DNA from: SZAS-79 sp964599095
GTDB taxonomy: Bacteria > Pseudomonadota > Gammaproteobacteria > Burkholderiales > SG8-39
DNA length: 64,000 nt
Assembly (NCBI GenBank): GCA_964599095.1
Contig: CAZREB010000001.1
Location: 310,001-374,000 of the forward strand
Reading direction: 5' to 3'
In this document: one piece after another, positions 43,585 to 52,413 of the stretch
Layout: the number at the start of each line of letters is the position of its first letter
How positions within the stretch are numbered: position 1 is the stretch's first letter
The notes under the pieces: model-generated
What the model was told of the DNA's origin: nothing
Seen by the model: the letters and a program-made list of their open reading frames with translations, nothing else
Databases searched by the model: none
Translations under genes and position numbers: made by a program

Positions 43585-44580
43585 ATGAACCTCGATTGCA
43601 TGAACCCACGGCGCCGCTTGCTCATTGCAGCCCTTGCAGTACTCCCGCTTTGCGCAATGCCGCTTGCCGCCCGGGCGCAGGCGGATTTCCCGTCCAAGCC
43701 GATCCGCATCGTGGTGCCTTTCCCGGCCGGCGGCACGCTCGACACCCTCGGCCGCCTGCTCGCGCCCAGGCTGCAGGACACGCTCGGCCAGCCGGTCGTG
43801 ATCGACCCTCGCGGGGGCGGCGCCACCGCCATCGGCACGACCGCGGTGCAGAAGTCCGCGCCGGACGGCCACACGCTGCTCTTCATGGCCAACAGCTTCG
43901 TGCTGGTGCCGATGCTGATGAAGAACGCGCCGTGGGACCCGATCAGGGACTTCACGCCGGTGTCGCTGGTCGCACGCGTGAACCAGGTGCTGATCGCGCA
44001 TCCGAGCTTCGAGGCCAATACGGTCAACCAGCTCGTGGCGCTGGCCAAGGCCAACCCGGGCAAGCTCAACTTCGCCTCGTTCGGCAACGGCACTTCGTCC
44101 CACCTGGGCGTCGAACTGTTCAAGACGCTGGCCGGCATCGACATGCAGCACATCTCCTACAAGGGCATGGCGCCGGCGATGCAGGACATCCTCGGCGGGC
44201 AGGTCAAGGTGCTGCTGGCGAACATCCCGGACGCGATCCCGCAACTCAAGGCCGGCAAGGTCAAGGCGCTCGGCGTAGCCGACGACAAGCGCGCGGTGCA
44301 GTTACCCGACGTGCCGACGTTTGCCGAACAGGGATTCCCGGGCTATGCGGTGTACTCGTGGTACGCCGTCGTCGCTCCGGCGGGCACGCCGGACGCGGCG
44401 GTGAAGAAACTGCACGCGGCCTTCAGCACGGCGGTGAAGGACCCGGTGATCCTCGACCGGCTGCACCAGCAGGCGATGACGGTGCTGAACGCGCCGGGCG
44501 ACGAGTTGCGCCGGTTCATGGAATCAGAGCAGAAGCGCTACGCCGAGCCGATCCGGGTCTCGGGCGCGAAGATCGAATAG
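43585..44580 (+). CDS. Bug-family TTT receptor (fifth)
   Basis: 331 aa from the ATG at 43585, with AAGGAG five bases before it. A twin-Arg-like NPRRRLLIAALAVLP start leads into a signal peptide ending near ARAQADFPSK. The GGTLDTLGRLLAPRLQ helix and ISYKGMAPAMQDILGG mark the family. One loop deviates: DPRGGGATAIGTTAVQK replaces the usual NKPGAGG. It follows the three hydrolases by 89 bases and probably binds their substrate. Confidence 0.92.
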   Translation: MNLDCMNPRRRLLIAALAVLPLCAMPLAARAQADFPSKPIRIVVPFPAGGTLDTLGRLLAPRLQDTLGQPVVIDPRGGGATAIGTTAVQKSAPDGHTLLFMANSFVLVPMLMKNAPWDPIRDFTPVSLVARVNQVLIAHPSFEANTVNQLVALAKANPGKLNFASFGNGTSSHLGVELFKTLAGIDMQHISYKGMAPAMQDILGGQVKVLLANIPDAIPQLKAGKVKALGVADDKRAVQLPDVPTFAEQGFPGYAVYSWYAVVAPAGTPDAAVKKLHAAFSTAVKDPVILDRLHQQAMTVLNAPGDELRRFMESEQKRYAEPIRVSGAKIE

Positions 44581-44603
44581 GGCCCCGAGCTGCGCGGGCG
44601 GCG

Positions 44604-44939
44604 TCAGGCGGCCGGTTTGGCGTCGCGGACGCGGAGCACGCCTTCCACCGGGACGATCCACACGAGCCCGTCGCCCTTCTGCCCGGTGGTCGCCACCTCG
44701 CCGATCAGCGCCGCGATCGGCCCGGCCGTTTCGTCGTCCGCGACGATCGTGATCAGCGTCTTGCCGCTGTAGTCGGTGAGTTCTTCCTTGAGGGTGCGCG
44801 GGCCGTCGCCCGGCCCGCCCGGCCGGCTCATGCCTTCCACCCTGGACACGGTCATGCCGTTGAAGCCCGGCAGCTGGAAAAGTGCCGCACGAAGGCGGGC
44901 GAGCTTGTGCGGCTGGATCACCGCCTTGACCTCCTTCAT
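44604..44939 (-). CDS. PII-like protein linked to metal efflux
   Basis: 111 aa with the ferredoxin-like fold of the GlnB superfamily: MKEVKAVIQPHKLARLRAAL at the start and KTLITIVADDE with GQKGDGLVWIVPVEGV at the end. The T-loop region is replaced by a Gly-Pro-rich stretch (RPGGPGDGP), and the uridylylated Tyr of true GlnB is not at the usual place. The gene overlaps the stop of the RND pump by four bases. PII-like proteins next to CusA/CzcA-type pumps are known, and they may sense metals or nucleotides. Confidence 0.85.
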   Translation of the reverse strand: MKEVKAVIQPHKLARLRAALFQLPGFNGMTVSRVEGMSRPGGPGDGPRTLKEELTDYSGKTLITIVADDETAGPIAALIGEVATTGQKGDGLVWIVPVEGVLRVRDAKPAA

Positions 44940-47900
44940 GCCTCGATCCTCCTTTCCTCGAACATCCGGTACAACGCAGGGACCACGACCAGCGTCAGCA
45001 GGGTCGAGGTGATCAGGCCGCCGATCACCACGATCGCCAGCGGCCGCTGCACCTCCGAGCCGGGCCCGTCGGCAAACAGGAACGGGATCAGCCCGAGCAT
45101 TGCGACCGTCGCGGTCATCATGACCGGGCGGAAGCGGTTGGTCGCCCCCTCGATCACCGCTTCGCGCAAGCCCATGCCTTCGTCCCGCAGCTTGCGGATG
45201 TAGGTCACCAGCACCACGCCGTTCAGCACCGCAATGCCCCACAGCGCAATGAAGCCCACCGACGCCGGCACCGACAGGTACTCGCCGGTCAGCGCAAGCC
45301 CGACCACGCCGCCGATCGACGCGAACGGCAGCACGGTGATGATCAGCGATGCAAATCGCAGCGAGTTGAACAGCAGGAACAGCAAGAAGAAGATCGCCGC
45401 GATCGTCACCGGCACGATCACCGCCAGGTGGCCGAGCGCCCGCTCCAGGTTCTGGAACTGCCCGCCCCAGACGAGATGGTAGCCCTCGGGCAGCGGGACC
45501 TGCGTACCGACCGCCTGCTGCAGTTCGGCGACGAAGCCGCCGAGGTCGCGGTCCTTCACGTTGATGCCGACCACGATGCGGCGGCGGGCGGTCTCGCGGC
45601 TGACCTGCGCCGGGCCGTCGGCGACCTCGATCTTCGCCAGGCTCTCCAGCGCCACCTGCGCGCCGCCGGGCGCGGTTAGCGTGATCGCGCGGATCTCGGC
45701 TACCGTGTCGCGCAGCCGCTCGGGCAGGCGGACCACCGCCTGGAACCGCCGCTCGCCCTCGTAGATCTCGGTGGCGACCTTGCCGCCGATCGCGGTCTCG
45801 ATCACGTCCTGCACGTCCGACACGTTCAGGCCCTGGCGTGCGATCGCCTGCCGGTCGATCGAGATCGTCAGGTACTGCTGGCCGCTGGTCCTCTCGACGC
45901 GCATGTCGCGCACGCCACGCACCAAAGCGGCCACGCGCGCGATCTCGTTGGCCTTGTCCCTGAGCACATCGAGGTCGTCGCCGAAGAGCTTCACCGCGAC
46001 GTCCGAGCGCACGCCGGTGACCATCTCGTCGACCCGGTCCGAGATCGGCTGCGCCATCGCGAGTTGGATGCCGGGGATGCCGGCGAGCTTCGCCTGGATC
46101 GCCGCCGCGATCTCGTCCTGCGTCCAGCCCTTGGGCCACTCGCTGCGCGGCTTGAGCGAGACGATCGGATCCGACTCGTTCGGGCCGGCCGGGTCCGCCG
46201 GCGACTCGCCGCGGCCGAGGCGCGACACCGCCAGCTTCACGCCGGGCACCTCGAGGATCCGGCGCAGTGCGTCCTTCTCCATCGCGATCGATTCGTCCAG
46301 CGAGATGTTCGGCACCCGGTCGAACTGCGGCGAGATCGATCCTTCGCGCATTTCGGGGATGAACGAGGTGCCGAGGAAAGGCACCAGCGCGAGCGACCCG
46401 AGGAAGAACAGCACGGCGACCAGCATGGTGAGCTTTTCGCGCGAAACCGCGCGGCGCAGCAGCGCGACGTAGGGGCGCTTCAGCACCCGGATCAACCAGG
46501 TGTCGTGCTCGGCGCCGCCTTGCAGCAGGTAGGAGGCGAGCGCCGGCGTAAGCGTCAGCGACAGCACGAGCGAAATCGCGAGCGCGATCGCGATCGTGTA
46601 GGCGAGCGGCGCGAACATCTTGCCTTCCATGCCCGAGAGCGTCATCAGCGGCAGGAAGACCAGGATGATGATGCCGACGCCGAAGACCACCGGCGTGGCG
46701 ACCTCCTGCACCGATTCGAGGATCGCGCGCGCCCGGCTCTGGCCGGGGGACTGGCCCAGTCTTGCGTAGGCATTCTCGATCACCACCACCGAGCCGTCGA
46801 CCATCAGGCCGATCGCGATCGCCAGCCCGCCGAGCGACATCAGGTTCGCCGACAGGCCGTAGCGGTTCATCACCAGGAAAGTCGCCAGCGGCGTGAGCAC
46901 CAGGGTGCTCACCACGATCAGCGACGAGCGCAGGTCACCGAGGAACAGGAACAGCACGACCATCACGAAGAAGATGCCTTCCAGCAGCACCTTGGTCACC
47001 GTCCATAGCGCGGCGTCGACCAGCTCGGTGCGGTCGTAGTACGGCACGATGCGCAGGCCCCCGGGCAGCATGCCGCGGTCGTTGATCTCCTTCACGCGCG
47101 CCTTGACCCGGGTCACGATGTCCTTGGCGTTACCGGCCCGGATCATCATGACCACGCCACCCACGGCCTCGGTATAGCCGTCCTTGATCATCGCCCCGTA
47201 GCGAACTTCCTCGCCGAACAACACCTCGGCCACGTCGCGCACGTAGACCGGCGTGCCGCCGACTTCCTTGAGGACGATGTTGCGGATGTCGTCGAGGTTC
47301 TTCACCAGCCCGATGCCGCGCACCAGGTACTGCTCGGCGCGCTGCGGCAGCACGCCGCCGCCGGAATTGGCGTTGTTGCGCGCAAGGGCCTGCCATACGT
47401 CCTGGATCGAGACCTTGTAGTAGCGCAGGCGGTCGGGCTCGACCATCACCTGGTATTGCTTGACGTGGCCGCCGGTGGAATTGATCTCGGCCACCCCCGG
47501 GATCGAGCGCAGCAGCGGCCTCACCACCCAGTCCTGGACGATGCGGCGCTCGGTGAGTTCCTGCTTGGTAAGCTCCCGCCTGCCGTCGTCGGGCCGCTCG
47601 AGCGTGTACTGGTAGACCTCGCCGAGCGCAGTGGAAACCGGGCCGAGAACCGGCGTCACGCCCACCGGCAGGCGGCCGCCGATCTCGATCAGCCGCTCGA
47701 GCACCAGCTGGCGTGCGAAATACACGTCGGTCGCATCGGTGAACACCAGCGTGATCAGCGACAGCCCGGGCTTGGAGAGCGAGCGCAGTTCGGTCAGCGC
47801 CGGCAGGCCGGTCATCGCCACCTCGATCGGCGCAGTCACGAAGCGCTCGACCTCCTCCGGCGAGCGGCCGACCGCCTCGGTGGCGATCTGTACCTGCACG

Positions 47901-48031
47901 TTCGTCACGTCGGGAAAAGCGTCGACCGACAGCCTGCGCGCCGCGTTCAGGCCGAAAGCGAAGAGCACCAGCGCCAGCACGGCCACCACCAGCCGTTGCG
48001 TCAGGGCGACGCGTACCAGGGCGTCGAGCAT
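44936..48031 (-). CDS. Heavy-metal efflux RND pump, CusA/CzcA family
   Basis: 1031 aa inner-membrane pump with 12 helices and two large periplasmic loops. GRSPEEVERFVTAPIE near residue 50 is characteristic of the HME branch. The helix 4 signature GLMVDGSVVVIENAYARL carries the acidic relay residue. The metal (Cu/Ag or Co/Zn/Cd) cannot be told from this alone. It forms a complete tripartite set with the adaptor 14 bases upstream and the outer-membrane channel. Confidence 0.95.
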   Translation of the reverse strand: MLDALVRVALTQRLVVAVLALVLFAFGLNAARRLSVDAFPDVTNVQVQIATEAVGRSPEEVERFVTAPIEVAMTGLPALTELRSLSKPGLSLITLVFTDATDVYFARQLVLERLIEIGGRLPVGVTPVLGPVSTALGEVYQYTLERPDDGRRELTKQELTERRIVQDWVVRPLLRSIPGVAEINSTGGHVKQYQVMVEPDRLRYYKVSIQDVWQALARNNANSGGGVLPQRAEQYLVRGIGLVKNLDDIRNIVLKEVGGTPVYVRDVAEVLFGEEVRYGAMIKDGYTEAVGGVVMMIRAGNAKDIVTRVKARVKEINDRGMLPGGLRIVPYYDRTELVDAALWTVTKVLLEGIFFVMVVLFLFLGDLRSSLIVVSTLVLTPLATFLVMNRYGLSANLMSLGGLAIAIGLMVDGSVVVIENAYARLGQSPGQSRARAILESVQEVATPVVFGVGIIILVFLPLMTLSGMEGKMFAPLAYTIAIALAISLVLSLTLTPALASYLLQGGAEHDTWLIRVLKRPYVALLRRAVSREKLTMLVAVLFFLGSLALVPFLGTSFIPEMREGSISPQFDRVPNISLDESIAMEKDALRRILEVPGVKLAVSRLGRGESPADPAGPNESDPIVSLKPRSEWPKGWTQDEIAAAIQAKLAGIPGIQLAMAQPISDRVDEMVTGVRSDVAVKLFGDDLDVLRDKANEIARVAALVRGVRDMRVERTSGQQYLTISIDRQAIARQGLNVSDVQDVIETAIGGKVATEIYEGERRFQAVVRLPERLRDTVAEIRAITLTAPGGAQVALESLAKIEVADGPAQVSRETARRRIVVGINVKDRDLGGFVAELQQAVGTQVPLPEGYHLVWGGQFQNLERALGHLAVIVPVTIAAIFFLLFLLFNSLRFASLIITVLPFASIGGVVGLALTGEYLSVPASVGFIALWGIAVLNGVVLVTYIRKLRDEGMGLREAVIEGATNRFRPVMMTATVAMLGLIPFLFADGPGSEVQRPLAIVVIGGLITSTLLTLVVVPALYRMFEERRIEA

Positions 48032-48045
48032 CGGTCAGGCGCGCG

Positions 48046-49200
48046 TCACTGGCCGGCCAGTGCGCGCCGCTTGCGCTCGTTGTTCAGGTGGAAGGCGCCT
48101 TCCACGACGATCTTCTCGCCGTCGCGCAGGCCTTCGAGCAGCACCCGCTGGCCGTCATGTTCGGCCCCCAGGCTGACGGTGCGCAACCGGTAGGCGTCCT
48201 TGCCGGTCTCGACGAAGACGGCGTCGCGATTGCCGTCGCGCACCACGGCGGCGGCAGGCACCACCTGGCGCTTCTGCGGCTTGCCGCTGATCACCATGCT
48301 CGCGAGCATCGCCGGCTTGAACAGGCCGTCCTTGTTCGACAGGTCCATGCGCGCGCGCACGGTGCGGGTTTCCGGGTTGACCGTCGGGCTGACGAACGAG
48401 AGCTTGCCCTGCAGCAGTTGTCCGGGCAGCGCGGCGACCTCTGCGGCCGCCGGCTCGCCGACACGCGCCACGCCCGAGGCCTGCTCCGGGATGTCGGCCA
48501 CGATCCAGACGCTGGACAGGTCCGCGATCAGGAATACGCTGTCGGCCGGCTGCACCATCTGCCCTTCGGTGACCTTGCGTTCGATGACCGTGCCGCTGAC
48601 GCTGGCGACGATCTGGGTGCGCGACGTGATCGTGCCGGTGTCGGCGAGCCGCTGGATCGCGGCCTCGGACATGCCGAGCACCTTCAACTGGTCGCGGGCC
48701 GCATTCAATTCGGCGTCGGCCTGCGTGAGTTCGCTCTGGCGGCGCTGCACCTCGGCCTTGCCGATCACGTCGGCCTTCAGCAGCTGCTCGGCCCGCTCGG
48801 CACCGCGCTGCGCCTGCAGCCGCTGCGATTGCCCGCGCAGGAAACTGAGCTGCGCACTCGACAGTTCGGTGCTGTTGAGCGTCGCGAGCACCTGGCCGCG
48901 GCGCACCGTCTGGCCGACCGTCGCATCGAGGTCGGTGATCCGCCCGGCCACCGGCGAACCGATGCGCGCCAGGCGGGCTTCGTCGACCTCGATACGGCCC
49001 GGCACGCGCATCGTGTCGCGGACCTCGACCCATATCGGCTCGCCGAGCCGGATGCGTGCGGCGAGCTCGGCACCGGCGGTGACCGCGTTCGGGTCGGGCG
49101 GCGCGGCGACGGCCGCAGGCTTGGGCGGCTCGTTCCGGCCGCATCCGGCGAGCAGGGCGGCAACCGCAATCGCGGCCGCCACCAGGTGCGGTAGATTCAT
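48046..49200 (-). CDS. RND efflux adaptor, CusB/CzcB family
   Basis: 384 aa from the ATG at 49200 (a TTG two codons upstream is possible). Lipoprotein-type start MNLPHLVAAAIAVAALLAGC. A lipoyl/barrel-sandwich domain is split around a coiled-coil hairpin (Gln- and Arg-rich, residues about 125-185). PVAGRITDLDATVGQTV and SVSGTVIERKVTEGQMV form its two halves. No Met-rich copper motif or His-rich N-terminus is obvious. It connects the pump with the outer-membrane channel. Confidence 0.93.
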   Translation of the reverse strand: MNLPHLVAAAIAVAALLAGCGRNEPPKPAAVAAPPDPNAVTAGAELAARIRLGEPIWVEVRDTMRVPGRIEVDEARLARIGSPVAGRITDLDATVGQTVRRGQVLATLNSTELSSAQLSFLRGQSQRLQAQRGAERAEQLLKADVIGKAEVQRRQSELTQADAELNAARDQLKVLGMSEAAIQRLADTGTITSRTQIVASVSGTVIERKVTEGQMVQPADSVFLIADLSSVWIVADIPEQASGVARVGEPAAAEVAALPGQLLQGKLSFVSPTVNPETRTVRARMDLSNKDGLFKPAMLASMVISGKPQKRQVVPAAAVVRDGNRDAVFVETGKDAYRLRTVSLGAEHDGQRVLLEGLRDGEKIVVEGAFHLNNERKRRALAGQ

Positions 49201-49252
49201 ACGCAAGACTCGCGCAATGCGTTCATGGCCGGTCCGGGGGAGGGTTGATGCG

Positions 49253-50494
49253 CTAGTCGCCGGCGCGAAACGGGTCGCGCGCGGTCAGCCGTTCGATATC
49301 GAGCCACGCGGCGTTGCGATCGAACAGCGCATGGTTGTAGTCGCTGCGTACGGCGCGCAGGGTTCTCTGCGCGTCGAGCACCTCGAGAAAGCTGCGCTCG
49401 CCCGCGCGGTAGGCCGCCTCGGCGACCCGCAGCCCGGCCTCTGCGCTGCGCAACAGGCCATTCTCGAAGGTCGAGATCTGGCGCTGCGTGACGCCCAGCC
49501 GCGCATAGGCCGAGTCGAGCTCGCGCAGGAGTTGCGCGCGCTGCGCTTCGATCTGCGCCGATGCGAGGGCGATGCCCGCCTGCGCCTGCGCGATCGGCCC
49601 TTCGCGCCGGTTCCACAGCGGCAGCGGGATCGAGATCCCGATCATGGCCTGGCTGGATTCCGGGTCCTGCGAACCGATCGCGCGCAGCGTCGGCTGCGGG
49701 TTGCGCAACGAGCGCTCGAGTTCGAGGCGGGATTGGGCGCGCTCGCGTTCGGCGTCGAGCACGCGCAGCGCCGGGTGCGCGGTGAGCATCTTCGGCGTGA
49801 GCACGCCGTAGGGGGGGACCTCGGCGATCGCGGGCAGAGTGCCGCCCGCCGAGAAGACCGCCGGCAGCGTATTGCCCGACAGTCGCCGCAGGACGCCGCG
49901 TGCCTCATCCACTCGCAAGGTTGCCGAGGCGGCGGCGTTCTGCGCGGCGAGGCCTTCGGCTTCGGCGCGCACCAGCTCGAATCGCGGCGCCTCGCCGACG
50001 TTGACCCGCGCCCTGACCTTCTCGCGCATCTGCTCGAGCAGTTGGACCGTCTCGCCTGCGATGCGCTCCTCCTCCTGCCTGCGCATCAGTTCGTAAAATG
50101 CAGTGCGCGCCTGGTAACCGACCTGCAATCGCACCGTCTCGGCCTGCGCCGTGGCAGCCGCAAGCCCGGCGTCGGAGACTTCGGCGCGCGCGCTGCGCAC
50201 GCCGGGCAATTCGATCGGCTGCGCAATGCCGATCGAGCGCACCGACCCGGTCGCCGGCCCGATCCTCGAGCGCCATGCACCGGTGCCAAAGTCGAGTTCA
50301 GGGTTCGGATAGGAACGCGCAGTGACCGTTTCGGCCCGCGCACCGGCGCGCACCTGCGCCATCGCAGCCAGTTCAGGGTTCGATGCTTCCACATAGCGCA
50401 GCACACCGGGCAGGTCGAATGCCTCTTCGCCTGCCGAGGCCTGCGCGCAAGCCATCAACGCAACCGAGACCCCCGTGCGTAAAAGCGGGAGCAC
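49253..50494 (-). CDS. Outer-membrane efflux channel, TolC/CusC family
   Basis: About 413 aa from a GTG at 50494; the start is uncertain because the frame stays open to another GTG at 50572 and an in-frame ATG exists inside the signal peptide. The N-terminus LLRTGVSVALMACAQASAG is a signal peptide. Two repeats of the OEP domain are visible (GVLRYVEASNPELAAM and later GPIAQAQAGIALASAQIEA), with long Ala/Glu/Arg-rich helices. It is first in the efflux operon. Confidence 0.88.
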   Translation of the reverse strand: MLPLLRTGVSVALMACAQASAGEEAFDLPGVLRYVEASNPELAAMAQVRAGARAETVTARSYPNPELDFGTGAWRSRIGPATGSVRSIGIAQPIELPGVRSARAEVSDAGLAAATAQAETVRLQVGYQARTAFYELMRRQEEERIAGETVQLLEQMREKVRARVNVGEAPRFELVRAEAEGLAAQNAAASATLRVDEARGVLRRLSGNTLPAVFSAGGTLPAIAEVPPYGVLTPKMLTAHPALRVLDAERERAQSRLELERSLRNPQPTLRAIGSQDPESSQAMIGISIPLPLWNRREGPIAQAQAGIALASAQIEAQRAQLLRELDSAYARLGVTQRQISTFENGLLRSAEAGLRVAEAAYRAGERSFLEVLDAQRTLRAVRSDYNHALFDRNAAWLDIERLTARDPFRAGD

Positions 50495-50644
50495 ATTGGG
50501 TCGGCGCTCAGAGAGAAAACCACGGTCGGGCCTGCATTCGGCGCGAGCCGGCCGGCATTGCAGCAGATGCACTGGGGGCGAGGGATAGCGGTCAGTAAGT
50601 CGATAGCAATATATCCTTGACGCCGCACCGCAGCATGAAATCCT

Positions 50645-51577
50645 TTAATCCAAGCCGGCCTCCGGATCCGCGAACGCCGGCTCGCGGAAGGCCTCCGGAT
50701 CGAAGGCCTTGTCACCTTCCTCGTCGGCGCGTCCGGTGGCCTCGAGCCCGGCGAAATCGAACAGCTTGCGGTCCATCAGGTGCGTGGTGCGCACGTCCGA
50801 CATCGCGCGCAGGATCGACTCGATGCGCCCGGGAAAGCGCTTCTGCCACTCCTTCAGCATCGCGCCGACCACCTGGCGCTGCAGGTTGTCCTGCGAGCCG
50901 CACAGCGTGCACGGGATGATCGGGAACCGCTTGAGTTCCGCGAATGCAACGAGATCCGATTCGGGTACGTACGCCAGCGGCCGGATCACGACGTGCCTGC
51001 CGTCGTCGGACACCAGCTTGGGCGGCATGGCCTTCAGCCTGCCGGCATAGAAGAGGTTCAGGAAGAACGTCGCGAGGATGTCGTCGCGATGGTGGCCGAG
51101 CGCGATGCGCGTCGCGCCGAGCTCGCCGGCCACCCGGTACAGCACGCCGCGCCGCAGCCGCGAGCACAGCGAGCACATCGTCTTGCCTTCCGGGATCACG
51201 CGCTTGACGATCGAGTAGGTGTCCTGCTCGACGATGCGGAAGGGCACCCCGCGCGCCTTGAGGTACGCGGGCAGCACGTCTTCGGGGAATCCGGGCTGCT
51301 TCTGGTCGAGGTTGACCGCGATCAGTTCGAACCGCACCGGGGCCTTTTCCTGCAGCGCGAGCAGCACTTCGAGCAGGCCGTAGCTGTCCTTGCCGCCCGA
51401 GAGGCACACCATCACGCGATCGCCCTCGCCGATCATGTTGAAGTCGACAATCGCGTCGCCCACGAGCCGGCGCAGGCGCTTGGCCAGCTTGTTCGCTTCG
51501 TACGTTTCGCGCCGCGGGTCCGCGGCGGCCGGGGCCTTGCCTGCGGGAGGGACGATCCGGATCGGACGGGTGCTCAT
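50645..51577 (-). CDS. ttcA: tRNA 2-thiocytidine synthetase
   Basis: 310 aa. Inserts sulfur at cytidine 32 of certain tRNAs using ATP and an iron-sulfur cluster. PP-loop SGGKDS at residues 60-65. The two CxxC pairs that hold the cluster are C135/C138 (CSLC) and C223/C226 (CTLC). Length and order match the family. It lies 18 bases after the pteridine reductase stop on the same strand, a common betaproteobacterial pair. Confidence 0.97.
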   Translation of the reverse strand: MSTRPIRIVPPAGKAPAAADPRRETYEANKLAKRLRRLVGDAIVDFNMIGEGDRVMVCLSGGKDSYGLLEVLLALQEKAPVRFELIAVNLDQKQPGFPEDVLPAYLKARGVPFRIVEQDTYSIVKRVIPEGKTMCSLCSRLRRGVLYRVAGELGATRIALGHHRDDILATFFLNLFYAGRLKAMPPKLVSDDGRHVVIRPLAYVPESDLVAFAELKRFPIIPCTLCGSQDNLQRQVVGAMLKEWQKRFPGRIESILRAMSDVRTTHLMDRKLFDFAGLEATGRADEEGDKAFDPEAFREPAFADPEAGLD

Positions 51578-51595
51578 CGCGGGGTCGTCGAGGGA

Positions 51596-52342
51596 TCAGA
51601 TGTTGATGCTGCGGCCGCCGTCTACGGCGATGATCTGGCCGGTCACGTACGGCGCGTCCGCGGCGAGGAAGCACACCGCGCGCGCGATGTCGTCGAATTC
51701 GCCGAGGCGCTTGAGCAACGTGTCGTCGATGATGTGCCTGCGGACCTCTTCCGGAAACTGCCCGTCCTCCGGCCACGCGATCGCGCCGGGCGAAACGCCA
51801 TTGACGCGCACCGCAGGCGCAAGCTCCATCGCAAGGGAGCGCGTCAGCGCGGCAAGGCCCGCTTTGGCGATCGTGTAGACCACATAGCCCTTGAGGGGCC
51901 GCTCGGCGTGGATGTCGACGATGTTGATGATCGACCCGCCGGTCTTTGCGAGCTCCGGGGCCGCGGCCTGCGAGAGAAGCAGCGGCGCCTTGACGTTGGC
52001 GCCGATGAGTTCCTCCCAGCCTTTGTCCTCGATCTCGCCGACCGCGGTCGGGAAGAAACTCGATGCGTTGTTCACCAGCACGTCGAGGCGGCGAAAGCGC
52101 TCGATCGCCGAGCGCACCAGCAACTCGGGCGCCGCGTGCGCCAGCAGGTCGGCCTTGACACGATGCACGCTGCCCTTGCGGACCGCATTCAGTTCGGCTT
52201 CGAGCGCAACCGCCTCCTTCTCGGCGCCGCGATGGTGCAGCAGGACGCTGGCGCCCTGCGCATGGACCCGGCGCACGATGGCCGCACCGACGCGGCGGGC
52301 CGCGCCGGTCACCAGGACCACCTTGTCTTTCAGGTCGTGCAT
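51596..52342 (-). CDS. Pteridine reductase, SDR family
   Basis: 248 aa short-chain reductase. The TGAARRVG motif (12-19) with two arginines marks the pteridine reductase/FolM group and its NADPH preference. The catalytic set is D144 (in place of Ser), Y156 and K160 (YTIAK). The end IIAVDGGRSINI is typical. It probably reduces dihydrobiopterin- or dihydromonapterin-like pterins and complements the folate genes of the region. Confidence 0.88.
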   Translation of the reverse strand: MHDLKDKVVLVTGAARRVGAAIVRRVHAQGASVLLHHRGAEKEAVALEAELNAVRKGSVHRVKADLLAHAAPELLVRSAIERFRRLDVLVNNASSFFPTAVGEIEDKGWEELIGANVKAPLLLSQAAAPELAKTGGSIINIVDIHAERPLKGYVVYTIAKAGLAALTRSLAMELAPAVRVNGVSPGAIAWPEDGQFPEEVRRHIIDDTLLKRLGEFDDIARAVCFLAADAPYVTGQIIAVDGGRSINI

Positions 52343-52413
52343 AGCCGACGCCGTGAGTGCGAATGCCGGGGAGAATTGCGGATTCTACCCAAATGGGGGA
52401 CGATGCCGGCCCG

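Noticed and set aside
50495..50644. Small frame and possible promoter before the efflux operon (TATATT near 50610)
   Set aside because: No -35 at proper spacing and no conserved protein features; not strong enough to list.
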